DNA from: Aquilaria yunnanensis | Taxonomy: Eukaryota; Streptophyta; Magnoliopsida; Malvales; Thymelaeaceae | Direction: 5' to 3' | NCBI GenBank assembly: GCA_039654915.1 | Contig: CM077600.1 | Span: forward strand, 72,611,992-72,675,991 | DNA: 64,000 bases | Shown: positions 12,421-25,200 of the stretch, one piece after another | Layout: each line of letters starts with the position of its first letter | How positions within the stretch are numbered: the stretch's first letter is position 1 | Program-made: the position numbers and the translations under genes | Notes under the pieces: generated by a model | Databases searched by the model: none | What the model was told of the DNA's origin: nothing | Seen by the model: the letters and a program-made list of their open reading frames with translations, nothing else

Positions 12421-13060
12421 ATTGCTTAAACTTGCTCCTTAGGTAGTCAACTGAGAGAAATTTTCTTCCAATTCCAGCTACACATTTTTCTTTATAATTT
12501 TTTGCAATTTAGTTATTTTACTTCATAAAAATTTGGTCAACTCTTTTGGCAAACTCCCTTACTTAAATAAAATAAATGTTAAACAAGTAAGGGTAATAAA
12601 TAATTTAATTACAATAAAATTAACCTAAAATAGGTATAAAAATTAGCACACAAATTAAGTTAATCACTGAACAAAGCCTAGTAAGCCTTACCCTGAACTC
12701 GAGCTAGGTTCGAATTCTTAACGAATCAAGCTCGAGGTTGATACTATTTAACTCAAACTCTTATCAATCCTAACAAGTCAAATATAGTATTAATATGATA
12801 TAACTAATTTAATAAAGTAAATAACATTCAAGTTCTTATTGAGTAAGACAAACTTCAATAAAGTTTAAATCGAGCTCTAACAATTAAGTCAAGGTTGGAG
12901 CCTATAGAACCACCAAGTTGAGCCATAGCCAAGCCAATTGTTAACTAGTCAAGCTTCGAGTCCAAGGTGTTGGCACTCAGCTCAACTCGTTGCACCCATA
13001 TTCTCCAACCTCAAAACCATGCTACCATCCCTACCCAGGCCACCACTTAGGCATGATGCA
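12421..13060. other. Gene-free sequence with AGCTCGAG-type motifs
   Basis: AT-rich DNA with scattered CTCGAGCT/AAGCTCGAG strings (12690-12980), a flavour common in decayed plant transposons. No ends, target duplications or coding sequence could be defined. Confidence 0.35.
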
Positions 13061-15060
13061 CCATTGAGTGGGAATATGTAGCGGCACAAAAGCCAACAGT
13101 GTCCTTACAACCACATGCTACCCCATTGGCACTAGAAGCAGTAAGGGAAGGAATGACAATTGGGAAGTGGCTTCTTGGCAGGGCTTGGAATCCTTAACCG
13201 ACTCAGAATCCTTCCCCTTTGAGTTTTTCATGGAAGCCGCTGAAAAAGATCCACAAGAAGCACAAAATGATGTTAAGCCAATGCTGCCAAAAGTTGGAAA
13301 ATTGTCAAGGTAGAAGGGCATTCCATCATTCTCATGTTTCGAGGCCTTAACCTTATAGGGCTCGGGAATAAGTTCCAAGCCCTTTTTCTTCAGCTAATAA
13401 CAACTAGACTTGGGAGACACGTTGACTTCAATGACCCTAGAGGTCATGGATAAAGAAGGGAGGATCATCAATTGAGAGCCTGTAATAGGGCCAGGAATGT
13501 TTGTGGCCCATACTAGCGTACACTGAAGCATTTGGGCATCAACAATCCCATCAGCTAGACTCATCCTTTATTTAGCACTTCCCAAGCAAGACCTATATCT
13601 ACAAAAAGGTCCAAAAACATCAATCAACTTTAAAAAAATGGGGGGAAAAGAGGCTCAGGCATTAAAACCCTATCGACCTTAGTTAGGCACAACATCCCTC
13701 TTTGACCTAACACATAATAGGCAAGGTACCTAACCCCATCGTAAAGAACATGAGCTCTACTAATCTCTAAACACCGTAAGGCTACCATGCAAATATCAGC
13801 ATGCTGAAGGGTGAAGAGTTACGGGTAGGGTTCACCGGTGATTACAGACTCCAGCCATATCAATAGCCCATTATAATTTTTTTGCCCTCGAAGTTTTTGA
13901 ACAAGGGAAGGTGTTTGTACATATCATGGATAGAATCCTTTGTAAATTCACAAGGAAACTGCCACTGTGGATTACTGAGGGCCTCCATGAATCTTTACAG
14001 GCAACAAATGCAAAGAAGTTGTTACTCGAATGATGGATGGGGGCAATGTGAAAGAAGGTTGACCCCTCCCTCAGAATAAAGTATAAAATTGCAGGTAGGC
14101 ATCAATTAGAGGCTCCACCTAAGCCAGTTTGCAACATATGATGAACACATTGATATGCATGAAGGAGGTGGAGGAAAGCTATAAGGTCAAAACATGGTAG
14201 AACTCATAAATTTGAGTAACCAAAGGGTACGAAGGAAACCGAAGCCTGGCTTGAAGCTAGGCCACAAAGACAATGAACAACTCCTTGCTCTTATCGGGGA
14301 TGTCATTCCTCCTAACATCAATCAAGACATTTGTGGGCTAATGATATCTCTTACAGGCCACCTGTTACTAATAAAAACGTATGAACATCCTCTATCTCCC
14401 CCAAGTTAGGGCCACCTAGTTCCTTCACTGCAACTTGTTTGGCAGGGGTTTCCACGATAGCGATGGATTGATTGGCAGTGAAGTGCCCTTCCAAGTGTCT
14501 TCTCACTTTACACAAAGATGTTGTTACAACTCCACCCCCCAATGGAGGTGCCATTCCAAAGGGCGTTTAATTGCTCATGGGATAAGAGGCATCAACACCT
14601 CCCTGAATGGTGTCAAATCATCAAAAGAAGATCCCACTTCACAATTAGCTCAATAAAATGTGGATGACTCACATTTTTAAGTAAGGGGATATATTAATAC
14701 CATGTGGGCCAAACTCCCTGCTTTAAGGCCTATATCATGTGATTGGACTTGACTAAAGGCCAGGCCCCTGAGAATGTAGTATACCAGGCCAGAGCCTCCA
14801 TGGCCCAATAAGCCAACCCTCGTCCTAGTAAGGAAAGGAATGTCCACTTGGTAATGGAATCCCATGTTTACAGGAGTTTCCTTCCTACATGATCTCCTCT
14901 TGGCTCTATAAAGAGGGACCCCTATGACAATCCCAAGGTACGCAATGCTCTCTATAAACCTATCTCCCTAACTTTCCTATTCCCATTATGAGAGTTGACT
15001 TAACCATAAGAGGGTCGCCTCCAAGCACATACCCTAGGGCTCTAACAATATCTTTGGGTG
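13061..15060. other. Unidentified degenerate block, richer in GC than its flanks
   Basis: Short open stretches exist on both strands, for example a minus-strand 86-codon run at 13378-13118 and a minus-strand 62-codon run at 14865-14677. None matched a family I recognise, and no splice pattern joins them convincingly. Base composition differs from the AT-rich DNA to the right, which suggests an old mobile element or gene fragment. Function unknown. Confidence 0.3.
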
Positions 15061-15510
15061 TAAGATTCATGTCGTCTTAAGCTTGAAGAATGGTCTACCT
15101 GGTTCAATTGGTAGTTCTACACTTTGGCTACAACCTTCCATTTAATAACCTTACCTAAACAAGGAGAGGTCATGACAACCCCACCTCCCTTTCCCTTTCC
15201 TTTTCATCCCCTTAATGAGTGTCTACAAGCAAAGCATGAAGCTTTGCTAATGATTCCTTCAAAGCTTAAATCTCAAAGTATTTATCAAACATTGAGAAAT
15301 ATAACCCACTAACTCATTAAACTCTTTTTATAGCTATTCTTCCATGAACCCTTTAAAGTTATGCCTAATAGGCCATGGAGTGTCTTAACTAAAAAACTTC
15401 TGAAATTATGAATCAAAAGTATAATTTTTCTAAATATGAAGCCTTAAAACCCAAGTAGTGTAAAATTAGTGCTATTAATTGTTGCTTAACTACTACAGAG
15501 AAAATGATAT
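15061..15510. other. Gene-free intergenic sequence
   Basis: Nothing recognisable. It ends at the target duplication of the hAT-type element. Confidence 0.4.
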
Positions 15511-15518
15511 GTCACAAT

Positions 15519-16039
15519 TAGGGATGGCAATGGCCCGATCAGGCATGGATACCCATACCTGCAATCCATGCCTGCGGTTTTTTTAGTACCCATGATTTCA
15601 CAGGTATCTGCAAACAAGTGAAAAATCTCACCCACGCACCCGCGGGTAACCCTCGGTTTTAAACTATGTTTTTTTAAATTTTATAAAAATAAAATATGAA
15701 AAATACATATAAAGTCATTATCCACATATAATACAACAAAATCATAAAATACATAAAATCATAACATACATACAACAAAATATTCGATAAGAATTAGTAT
15801 AAAATATTAGTTAAATATAGATGTTACATTCTATTATAATTAATAAGTATAAAATTTACATTCACAGGTTTCGCGTATAGGAGAGGCGAATTTGCCTATA
15901 ATGGATACCCTGTACCCGCTAGACGGGTGTGATTTACTACCTATGTCCACCTCGTCGCAGGTATTTTTACCCGTTTACCCAACCGTCATAAGCAGATATT
16001 CACATATGATAGATTTCACTCACATACTTGTCATCTCTA
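15519..16039. mobile_element. hAT-type non-autonomous element (521 bp)
   Basis: The terminal inverted repeats are TAGGGATGGCAA (15519-15530) and TTGTCATCTCTA (16028-16039, reverse complement TAGAGATGACAA). They are flanked by an 8-bp target duplication, GTCACAAT (15511-15518) and GTCATAAT (16040-16047), with one mismatch. Internal ACCCGCGGGTA/ACCCGTTTACCC-type strings are typical of this very common plant hAT group. No transposase is encoded. Confidence 0.88.
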
Positions 16040-16047
16040 GTCATAAT

Positions 16048-17006
16048 TTTGTATTTTTCTTTTCCTGAGTTTTCAGATTTTTTTTTTAAATTACACTTTT
16101 CATCCACAGTTTTAGAAATTTTTTCAACGCACATAATGATTTTATGGTACAAGTTTAAAAATTAATTTGGTTGATGGATTGACTGATTGGAATATGTTTT
16201 TGTCCTTTTTGGATAAAGATTAGATTATGTACTTAATTTCATCCAGAATAATGATGGTTGTTTATTATGACGGAGCTTGGATCAGACGCATTTGTGCACG
16301 TTCTTAAAGGATCTAGCCCCAAAATCTATATATACAATGAAAGTACAAGAAAGTTAGGAGGTGGCGACATGTGTTCTTGGGGTTGGGGTATAATGACGGT
16401 TTTTATCCTCAAGGTTCTTAATTCGTTGGATGTTAAGTTGTCAGGTTTAGTTTGTGTCAAGTATGACATAGCTATATTTGTGACACATGTTTGCTTTTTG
16501 GTGATGTAATTACAACTATAGTCCCCACTCTCTGAATTTTAATTGTTTAGCCGCCTGAAGTGGTAGATGTGTCATCCTTGCCCCTGTGATGAAAACATGT
16601 TCTTTGAATTTTTTTTTTCTCGTTTTTCTATGTTTTACGTATAGTATTTGTAATACGGTGTATACAAGTTCCTGCAAAAAATTTCCTTTGCACATTGATA
16701 TAGATATTTGTTAGATTTGGCGTGGTCTTATGTTGAAGATGGGAAAAGAAAGGTGTAATAAGGTGACAAAGTTTTATTTATTGGGCTAATAGCAAGTGTA
16801 GTTCATGATATGTGGGATCGGTTGTCATTGGGGGCTTGAACTAATGGAAGTGTGCATTTAACTATCTAATCAAAAAACAAAAAACAACAGCATAGCACGG
16901 TCCAATCGTCTAGTCTTATAAAATCGTTGATGTCTAAGGTATCCTAAAATTTGGGGAAAATTTTGGGCAGTTCTTTTAACAAAATGAATAACATTTTATT
17001 TTCTTA
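16048..17006. other. Gene-free intergenic sequence
   Basis: AT-rich. An 83-codon open stretch at 16258-16509 has no recognisable domain and is probably chance. Confidence 0.4.
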
Positions 17007-17240
17007 TTTCATCCATCCCATATTATTTGCATCATTCATTTTTTAGTAATTAATCTATGATTTTTTATTTTTAATATTTTAGTATATAAATGAAGAACTT
17101 TTATATAGGAATGATAAATCAAGATATATAGTTTCTAAATATATTTTTAAACAAAATTTCTAACAAATACTAATATGAATAAATTTAAGACAAACTATTT
17201 AAAAAAGTTAAATTGTACAAAAAATATGGGACAAATGTAG
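17007..17240 (-). mobile_element. Stowaway-like MITE, family A copy 1 (234 bp)
   Basis: It is flanked by TA on both sides (17005-17006 and 17241-17242). The sequence is clearly the reverse complement of the MITE at 18715-18950 along its whole length: both hold TTAGAAAC near the middle and ATAGATTAATTACTAAAAA near one end. The termini have drifted from the CTCCCTC consensus, so the copy is old. Confidence 0.78.
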
Positions 17241-18714
17241 TATTATTTAACAACTATTTATTTTACATGAAATGATGTACATCTTTTCAAATGATTTACT
17301 GTTTCCTGTTCTCATTCAACAACTATGATCATTTTACATGAAGTGATGTAACTTTTGATGTTTTCTTTGCTTGTTCTTATTGACAGCAGTGGTCCACCAG
17401 CAAGCATGCCTCTGAGTTGAGCTAGTTTTATACTCGTCCCACGAATGGAGAATTTTTAAATATAAATATTTATTAAATAAAAATATTAAAAATATATTAC
17501 ATTAGTTTAGTTAATTTATGGAATAAAAATAATATTGTGTTATGTTTTAGTAAAACATTTGATAATTTTGAGTTATGTTTAATGAACTTTAAGAATTAAA
17601 GAAATATTTTTAAAAAAAAATTAGTACTTTTAGTATATTTCTCAATTTTAAAATAGTTAGAACAAACCTATAAAATATCATCAGATTTCATCATTAATAC
17701 AATGACTCTAACATTTCAAAAAAATTTAATTTAACTTTAGTTAGGAATGGTATATGTATTTTAAATAATAGTTGTATGAGTTGTGTCCTTTTTCCATTTT
17801 ATATAATAATTTTTATTTCCCATTATAAAGGTGTATTTTAAAAATAATAAAACTATTTAGTAAGTTCTCCTTTCTTACTTGAGATATAGTTCTTAAAATA
17901 TACTACGGCTAGAAAAAGGAACTCTTCATTGTTGCATTAAATGTTTTTTTGTATCCAACATTTTGTGGTTAATTAAGATAAAATAAATAAAATAAGTTAT
18001 TAATATTGCTAATAAATGTAAAATACGTGATTTATATATTATAAAACACATTCCAATATTGTTAAATGATATTGTAAGATCATATGGTGACTTGTTTGAC
18101 AACTTTTAAAGGGAATAAAAATATAGTTTGAATTTTGAAACCTGTTATTTTTACCATATTCTATTTACCATAGTCTATTTACACTTTTTGAAATCAACTT
18201 TCAACCATAATTCAAAATGCTAGCGTAATAGTTTTCCAATTAAATAAAAATTTAAATTATCATTCCCACCCTTTAAATGCAAAAAAGAATCTTCCTCTCA
18301 ACTATTGTTGAGAAAAAGTAGAAAAAAAAAGTAAGAAATAATACTAAGAGATAGAAGTGAGAAAATACTAAACCATGAAAAAGAATTTAATAAACATTAG
18401 AAATTGATGTGAATTTTTTAAATAAATCAAATGATGAGGGACAAGCAGAAAGTTAACACAAAATGTTCTCCTTATGTTTGTATTTCGAGGAAAATGATTA
18501 AATGTTTGCAATAAAAATTCTATCAAATCTAATAGAATGAAATAAGGACATATTTTAGATAATTCAATATGTTTGGAAAAAAATGTTGTCGGGTGATTGT
18601 AAATATTACATGTTCATTCGATGAAAAAAAAAAAATAAATAAAATTTTTATCATGGAGAAGAGAATTTTATTCCAAGATCCAAAGTTTAATAATTCTCTA
18701 AATTTTATTTTGTA
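17241..18714. other. AT-rich intergenic sequence
   Basis: Long A/T runs and no recognisable gene or repeat structure. Confidence 0.4.
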
Positions 18715-18950
18715 CTCCCTCTGTTCCAGTTTTTTTGTACCATTTGACTTTTTTTATTAGTTTAACTTGAATTTATTCATGTTATTCTTTGTTAGAAAAA
18801 AATTAAAAAAATATATATTTAGAAACCATAGGTCTTGATTTATTATTTATATATAAAAGTATTTCATTTATATGTTAAAATATTTAAAATAAAAAATTAT
18901 AGATTAATTACTAAAAAGTAAATGTTTTAAATAATTTGGGATAGATGAAG
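18715..18950 (+). mobile_element. Stowaway-like MITE, family A copy 2 (236 bp)
   Basis: The left end CTCCCTCTGTTCCA and right end TGGGATAGATGAAG are imperfect inverted repeats, flanked by TA dinucleotides (18713-18714 and 18951-18952), the Tc1/mariner target. It is homologous to 17007-17240 in inverted orientation. Confidence 0.85.
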
Positions 18951-20971
18951 TATTAATTTCTAAGTACTGCTATGCGCACCAACAAATACTTAGTACCAAA
19001 ATACCTCTGTAATTTCAAACTTCAAATAGTGTTACAAACAAGGACCCTATGTTTGAAGATGAACAAGGATAATAGTTATGGAAGCAATGTGAAATAATTA
19101 GTTTTTGGAAACAATGAATTTCTTCTTCAATTGATTTTCTCCAAAACGTAGATAGCATATATAGGCATATTTACGTAAAGAATCCTATTCTAATAAAATT
19201 AAAATATTTAAAAAATCTTCATATATTCTTCATATATTTACAAAGTCAACTTCCTCTATTTACACTCTTATTACTACAAGAACCAAGCATGCAGTTGATA
19301 TTAATTTGTCTTTGGTACCAAAATAGTCAAGGCATTGTTAAACACAAATATTTAAGCAAAAAGTCTCAAATCAATGTAATTGATATTTTATGATAACATC
19401 CAAGAAATTGTTAATCATTCTAAAAATTGATGTTTTTCGGTATATGGATCTTACTGTAAACAACATGTGTGATAGACCATAAAATGATTTAACAGTGATC
19501 TTTAATTACCTTATGATAAAATCATCTAGAATATGACTATTTCTTATTACTTTTAAAAGGTTTAAAAAAAATAAACTTTAGGGACTAGTAACTAGATTAT
19601 CAAACTTCTAGGACTTCAACTACTATTAGACAAATTCCTAAAAGGACCAATAAATATAGGACAGCTCAGGCGGTGCGTGTTGTGATTTGGCGATGTTGTT
19701 ATCATTTCCGTTAATTATTTGAAATATAACTTCAAATTAACAAATTTTTCCTATAGTCTTGGATAAAATTAACAATTTTAATGGTAAGTGTTAGGGTACG
19801 TAAATGATATTAGTTTCCTAATTCTTCTTCTTAAGTAATATACACCATTGATTCTAATAATTTGCGTCCAAAATGCCTACATTTATATGGAATATGTCAA
19901 CTATAATTGGAAAGGTAAAATTTTTCTTTGTCATTTCTCTTCCCTCCTGTTGGCCCATTCAACTTTTTATTTTTCTTTCTCATTTTTATTTCTTTCCCAT
20001 CTTGTTCGTTGCTGATGTCGAAGAACATTCTTTTGTTGCTTAATGTCGAAGAAGTTAGTCTATCACTTCCCTCATTGCACTTTTCAATTTTTTAGCCCAT
20101 AAGATTCAATAAGAAATCACTTTTTAATTTCTTTTTAATTCGTGAGTGGTTAAAGAATCACATCCACATATATAATTGGTTTATGATGAAAAAAAATCTA
20201 ATACACTATCTAAATTAGTTTAATTAGTTAGATCAAAATGAAACAACTTCTCAGTATTTTTACAGCCAACAATAATCCCTTACATCATTTTACTATTTCC
20301 TCAACCATTGGTTTGCGATGCCGTTGCTTGTAAGAAAAAAAATGGGCCCTTCTCCTTAGGTAGAAATGTAATACACACCTTATGGCCGATAAAACTGAAA
20401 ATAAAAAGAATAACTAAAGGAAACCGAAAAGCAACAAAGAAAAATTAAAACTATCAAGGCAAGATTGAGTAGGGGAGAAAGAAAAGAAAACAGTGACAAA
20501 AGATTATGCAGATTCTTTATGATAACAATATAACTAATATGGCTAGATAGTTATGAACGTAATCTAAGATTTCAATTGATGAATTAACCATAGCAAAAGT
20601 TAAGAAAATAAAGATAATTATTACGTACAACGTAATGAGTATCCTTATTACGGCCACCTATTAACAAAATTTTAAAACCAAAATTTCAGTAATTGGTTCT
20701 GTGAAATTGTAGTTTTAGTTTGTAGTTATAAGCTAAATCATATTAGAATGAACTTGAAATGTCCAACTCTAACCCATCTTACATCAAACCCATCAGGGCA
20801 AAAAAGAAATTATAGATTGGAATGCATTTTCTTTTGAGTTCCCCTGAAAGCAATAAATAAATCATGAGAGTATGTATCAAAAAGAATAATGAAAATAAAA
20901 ATGGTGAGTCCTTGATTCATAAGTCAACTTATTGACTTCTAATTTGAGAAGGTATAAGATTATTTTAACTG
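18951..20971. other. AT-rich intergenic sequence
   Basis: About 2 kb with no coding sequence, RNA gene or clear repeat that I can support. Confidence 0.4.
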
Positions 20972-21306
20972 CCAGTTCATTTTAACTTAAGTCAATTGAC
21001 TTCAAAATGATTTATTTTTATTCTTACATTTTTTTATCCATAACTAATTTTAATTAAAAGCCAATATTATGTAGGTACAATAATCCATTGACAATATAAT
21101 TTTTGTAATCTTACTAAATTTTTATGAATTTTTCTAGTTTAAGGAATTAAAAAATAAAAATTCATTAAAATTTGACAACATTATGAAAATTTACTTTCAA
21201 ATGGATTATTACATCTACATAATATTGGCTTTCAAATGCAATTGGTTTCAGGAAAAAAAATATTGAAGGAAAAAAAAGTCAGTTGACTTAAGTTAAAACG
21301 AATTGG
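20972..21306. mobile_element. Palindromic MITE, family P copy 1
   Basis: The left arm (AGTTCATTTTAACTTAAGTC near 20974) is matched in inverse by the right arm (GACTTAAGTTAAAACGAATTGG, about 21284-21306). Inner arms also pair: GCCAATATTATGTAG near 21060 against CTACATAATATTGGC near 21215. Almost the whole element can fold on itself. A second copy follows immediately and a third lies at 61675-62034. Confidence 0.75.
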
Positions 21307-21630
21307 AATTCAAAATGACTTATTTTTATTATTACATCTTTTTTGTGTAGAACCAATTTCATTTGAAAATCAATATTATGCAAATATAATAATCCATTTG
21401 AAAGTAAATTTTTATAATGTTATTAATTTTTTATGATTTTTTTTTCTTTTTTAGGCATCAAAAAGGAAAAATTTATAAAAATTTAATAAACTAATAAAAA
21501 TTGTATTTTAAATGTATTATTACACCTATGTAATATTAGCTTTCAAATAAAATTATTTATAAGTAAAAAATATGTAAATGTAAAAATAAGTCATTTTAGA
21601 TTAAGTTAACTTAAGTTAAAAATGAATTGA
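21307..21630. mobile_element. Palindromic MITE, family P copy 2
   Basis: It directly abuts copy 1 and repeats the same internal order: TTCAAAATGACTTATTTTTA, AATCAATATTATGCA, a TAGGCATCAAAAAGG core, TATGTAATATTAGCTTTCAA, then GACTTA/AACTTAAGTTAAAAATGAATT. Its left terminal arm is shortened, as if the copies share one end. Confidence 0.7.
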
Positions 21631-22380
21631 CTTAAGTTGACTTATGTTAAAAATATCAAACATAATTACAGTTATGATATATTTAAGAATTGAATATATT
21701 GTTGTTCACAAAAAAAAATAAAATCAAGTTTACTTGGAGGTGATGATTTTATATAGCTTATAATATTATGAACCTACAAAATTCCATATAAACAATTAAG
21801 GATTAGTACAAACAATAAAAAAAATCATGGTTTTATGGATCTATAAATACAAACAAAACAGAAACAATAAAAAAAATAGTCAAAGATTTGTGCAAACAAT
21901 AGAAAAATAATCATAATTTTTCCAAGAGATATAACTTATATTAGTGTAGGTTTTGTGAGAGTGGGATATTTTAGTGCATATATAAAGAAAAAAATGAAAG
22001 GAAAATTTTATCTTCTAAATTTTTGCGTTTAATAGGGGTAATAACCTTAATAGAATTATCTTTTTTTCCTTAGATTTATATATATGATTAAAAGATTGAG
22101 TTCTGATTTTAATTTGGTTTGACAATAAGTATTGGGAACCAGCGCATAAATATGAATTCAAACATGTATTTATTTGTGTTAAAAACAACAGGTATGCATT
22201 TTCTTGAACCAATTTACATTAAGGATAAACAAAAAAAGAGATAAAAATTAAACCTAAAAATGAAAAAACTAAATAAATAGAAAGATAAATTAAACCAAGG
22301 AATGGAAAGAACTAATAGGTAATAAAAGAAAATAAATGATGGAAGGAAATTTCAAATTATGTCCAACATTGTTAATGTCA
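21631..22380. other. AT-rich intergenic sequence
   Basis: No gene or repeat recognised. Confidence 0.4.
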
Positions 22381-25200
22381 TGCCTGTGACTTGTATAGGC
22401 TATAGGCAATAATGAAATGTACACATAAAGTACATTCTATGAATATATGAGTAATGCAAGTCACAAGCATGGGAATAAGGGCTACACAGTGTAAGTGCTC
22501 CATGAGAGTGCCCTAAAGACACTATGTCTGAACTTCAAGTGGAATCTGATGAAAGATGGCATGATGGTGAGCCAAATAAGGTTGTGTTTAAATGCTAAGT
22601 GCATTGTGAGGATGAGACTCAAAATGGAGTGTAAACTTGGCTAAGAATCCAATAAGCAAAGTGTTTTAAGCTAAGGCTAAAAAAGGGAGACTCTTAAGCA
22701 CACCTTAGTGTGCCCTTGTGTGAACTCAGGGGATCTAAAGCCAAAAACACTAAGGGACATTGTATAAGTACAATGCCTACGGTGGTGATATCAATGAGGA
22801 AAGCCACATAAACTCAAAAATGTGATGGACTCATGGAAATTTATCAAGACACACTAGAATGCACTAGAACACTCTTAGTGCACCTTTGGGTGTGACTATG
22901 TACTTATGAAGACTCTAAAGTCTACTGCCTTGAAAAGCATTGTATAAGAACGATACTATCATTTAAATGACAATGGGAGCTACAATGTGGGCCAATAAAA
23001 GGCGAAAAACACCAAGGAACCATGAAGACACCTCAAGAGACACTAAAGTGCTCTTGGATGCACTCTTAAGTGCACTTATGTTTAATGCAAAATTTGAGGG
23101 CTTTATTGGACAAATAAATTGGTAAAGTGGGTGCTTAAAAATATGCCACTTAAGAAGCTAAGCAGGGCCAAACAAAATCCAAAAAGACTTGAGCTACTTG
23201 GAAGAAGGTTTGACCAAGAAACAATTAAAAATCTATGGCGGCTTGGACAAATTTGGCCACCGTTTGAATTAAGGTATTTATGGCTGCTTCAATGCCATTT
23301 CCTAGGTATTTCTTGGCATATTCATAGGCTTATTAAGTCAATCTAAGAGCCTACCAAAGACCAAGACAAAAGGAGAACAAATCAAAGGCTAAACTAGACA
23401 AAGACTTAGAAACCAAGTCTTTTGGCCATTCTTGTTACCTAGTAATTAAAGGCAATTTCCTAGCAACTTCCAAGTAGGTTTCTAGCCCCATTCACTGCCT
23501 AAGACCATGTACTAATCCTTGCCAATGACTACCAAAAAGAAGGGAAAGAACAGAGAGCAAAAACAAGACTAAACTAATTCAAGAAAATCTTGGTAGCTTG
23601 ACTTAGGTCATTCGGCCATCACATACTTCTAAGCCTTCTAAAGGTAGCTTCATTGCAGCTACTTGGCTATTTCTTGGCTATTTCCTACTCATTTACCCCT
23701 TTCAAATACAGTAAACATAAGCCAAAAACAAGTAGATACCAAAACATAAGCAAAGAAGCCAAAGACAACACAAGTTAGCCAAAACTAAAGCTAAACTAGC
23801 ACACCTTTTTTAGTGCCCTTCATGAGATAATTTCTTCTTCCTTTCTTCTTGATTTCTCATCATTATCTACTTGGTCATACCTCTACCTAAGTACCCTTAA
23901 GTTTCTAGAAAGAAAAGAATAGGAGAAAGATGAAAACAAAGTGAATCTGAGAAAAGATCAAGTAAGACTAGCACATGGTGTCACCTATGTTGGTTCTTAT
24001 GATTATGAAAGTAGGATCAAGCTTCCTTGCTGCCTTTTTGACCTCAGGTGAGGACCCAATATTAGGCTTCTTCTCCTGTATTTTGAAGGGGAAAAGTTGC
24101 CCTAGATGATGACTTAAGCCAAAGGAACCTAGAGGTTATGTTAATGGGCTATGTGTGCATAAAGCACTATGGTAAGCTAGCTAGTTTGCTTTAGGCAAGC
24201 ATAAGGTTTTTGTTCAAGCTGGGCCAAGATTGATCAATCACCTTGGGCTTTATGATAAATGAACTTAATCAAAGTGATCACATGAAAAATTTGCCAAGAA
24301 ATCATACTTGCTATGTTAAGGAAACCCTGTGTATGTGGTGTGTGTGTGTTTGTGTGATTCTTTGTTTCCATGCATGTGCTGACCCCTTTATTACTTATAT
24401 ATGTATTATATATTATGTTGTCCTTGTTGTTTTTGGTGTCTTTTATGTCTTTGGATGCAGGTCATTAAAGAAGCTTGGAGATTGTAAGTATATCAATGTT
24501 TTAAACATTGAATAAGGCACTACGTGCTGTTTGGGTTCTTCATTGAGTACCTATGTACTCATGCCCTTTTTTACCCATTTTAGGTAAAGAAGTGGAGGAT
24601 TAAAGGGCTCAAGAACCTTTAGAAGAAGTCTATGTATACAGAGGTATACTCTATGAATTATGGCTTATGAAAAGGAAGCATGAAAAGTTCATCAATTTGA
24701 ACTAATGATTGTGTTTCTGTTCTTGTGATTGTAGGCCCTGATGGCTGCTATAGGAGTTTCTATTTTTTGGCTCAATCCAAGTATGGGCTAGGACCAAGAG
24801 GGTTATGAGAAATCTGTGGCTTAAGTTCCAAGTTAAAGTATAATTTAAAGTCTTAATGGGCCTAAAGACTGTTTGAACAAAAAGTGTACCATGCATGAGA
24901 ACATTTAGTACATCAAACTTTTGATGCATATGTTTTAGGCCATGTGGCATGTACATATTTATATATATTGAGGGCAAGGGGAACTAGTCTTAGAATAAAA
25001 CACAACTTGTGCCTGTTTAGGCCTAGGTAGGCCATAAGGCATTAAGTAAAACAAGCATGCATGGTTTGTAATTTATGTTGTATGCATGCATGTCTGCTTG
25101 TCTGTGTGAGCATGTTAGCTTTAGGCAAACTCTAATGAACCTTTTAAAAAAGTTTAGGATGGGAGTGAGTTGGGCCCTGACAGTTAGCTCAAGCGCAACA
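22381..25200. mobile_element. LTR-like non-coding block (degenerate)
   Basis: Composition changes from AT-rich to mixed, with many GGC/GCC words (AAGGC, AGGCCT, TAGGCC). Loose internal repeats of TAGTGCAC/ACATTGTATAAG phrases occur at 22690-23090. A TTGAGTACxxxxGTACTCA-type inverted repeat (about 24543-24562) precedes a TTTTAGGTAAAGAAG string. Similar hairpins occur in the LTR-like blocks at 4.66 kb and 61.05 kb. No coding domain is visible. Calling this an old LTR-retrotransposon remnant is inference. Confidence 0.3.
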
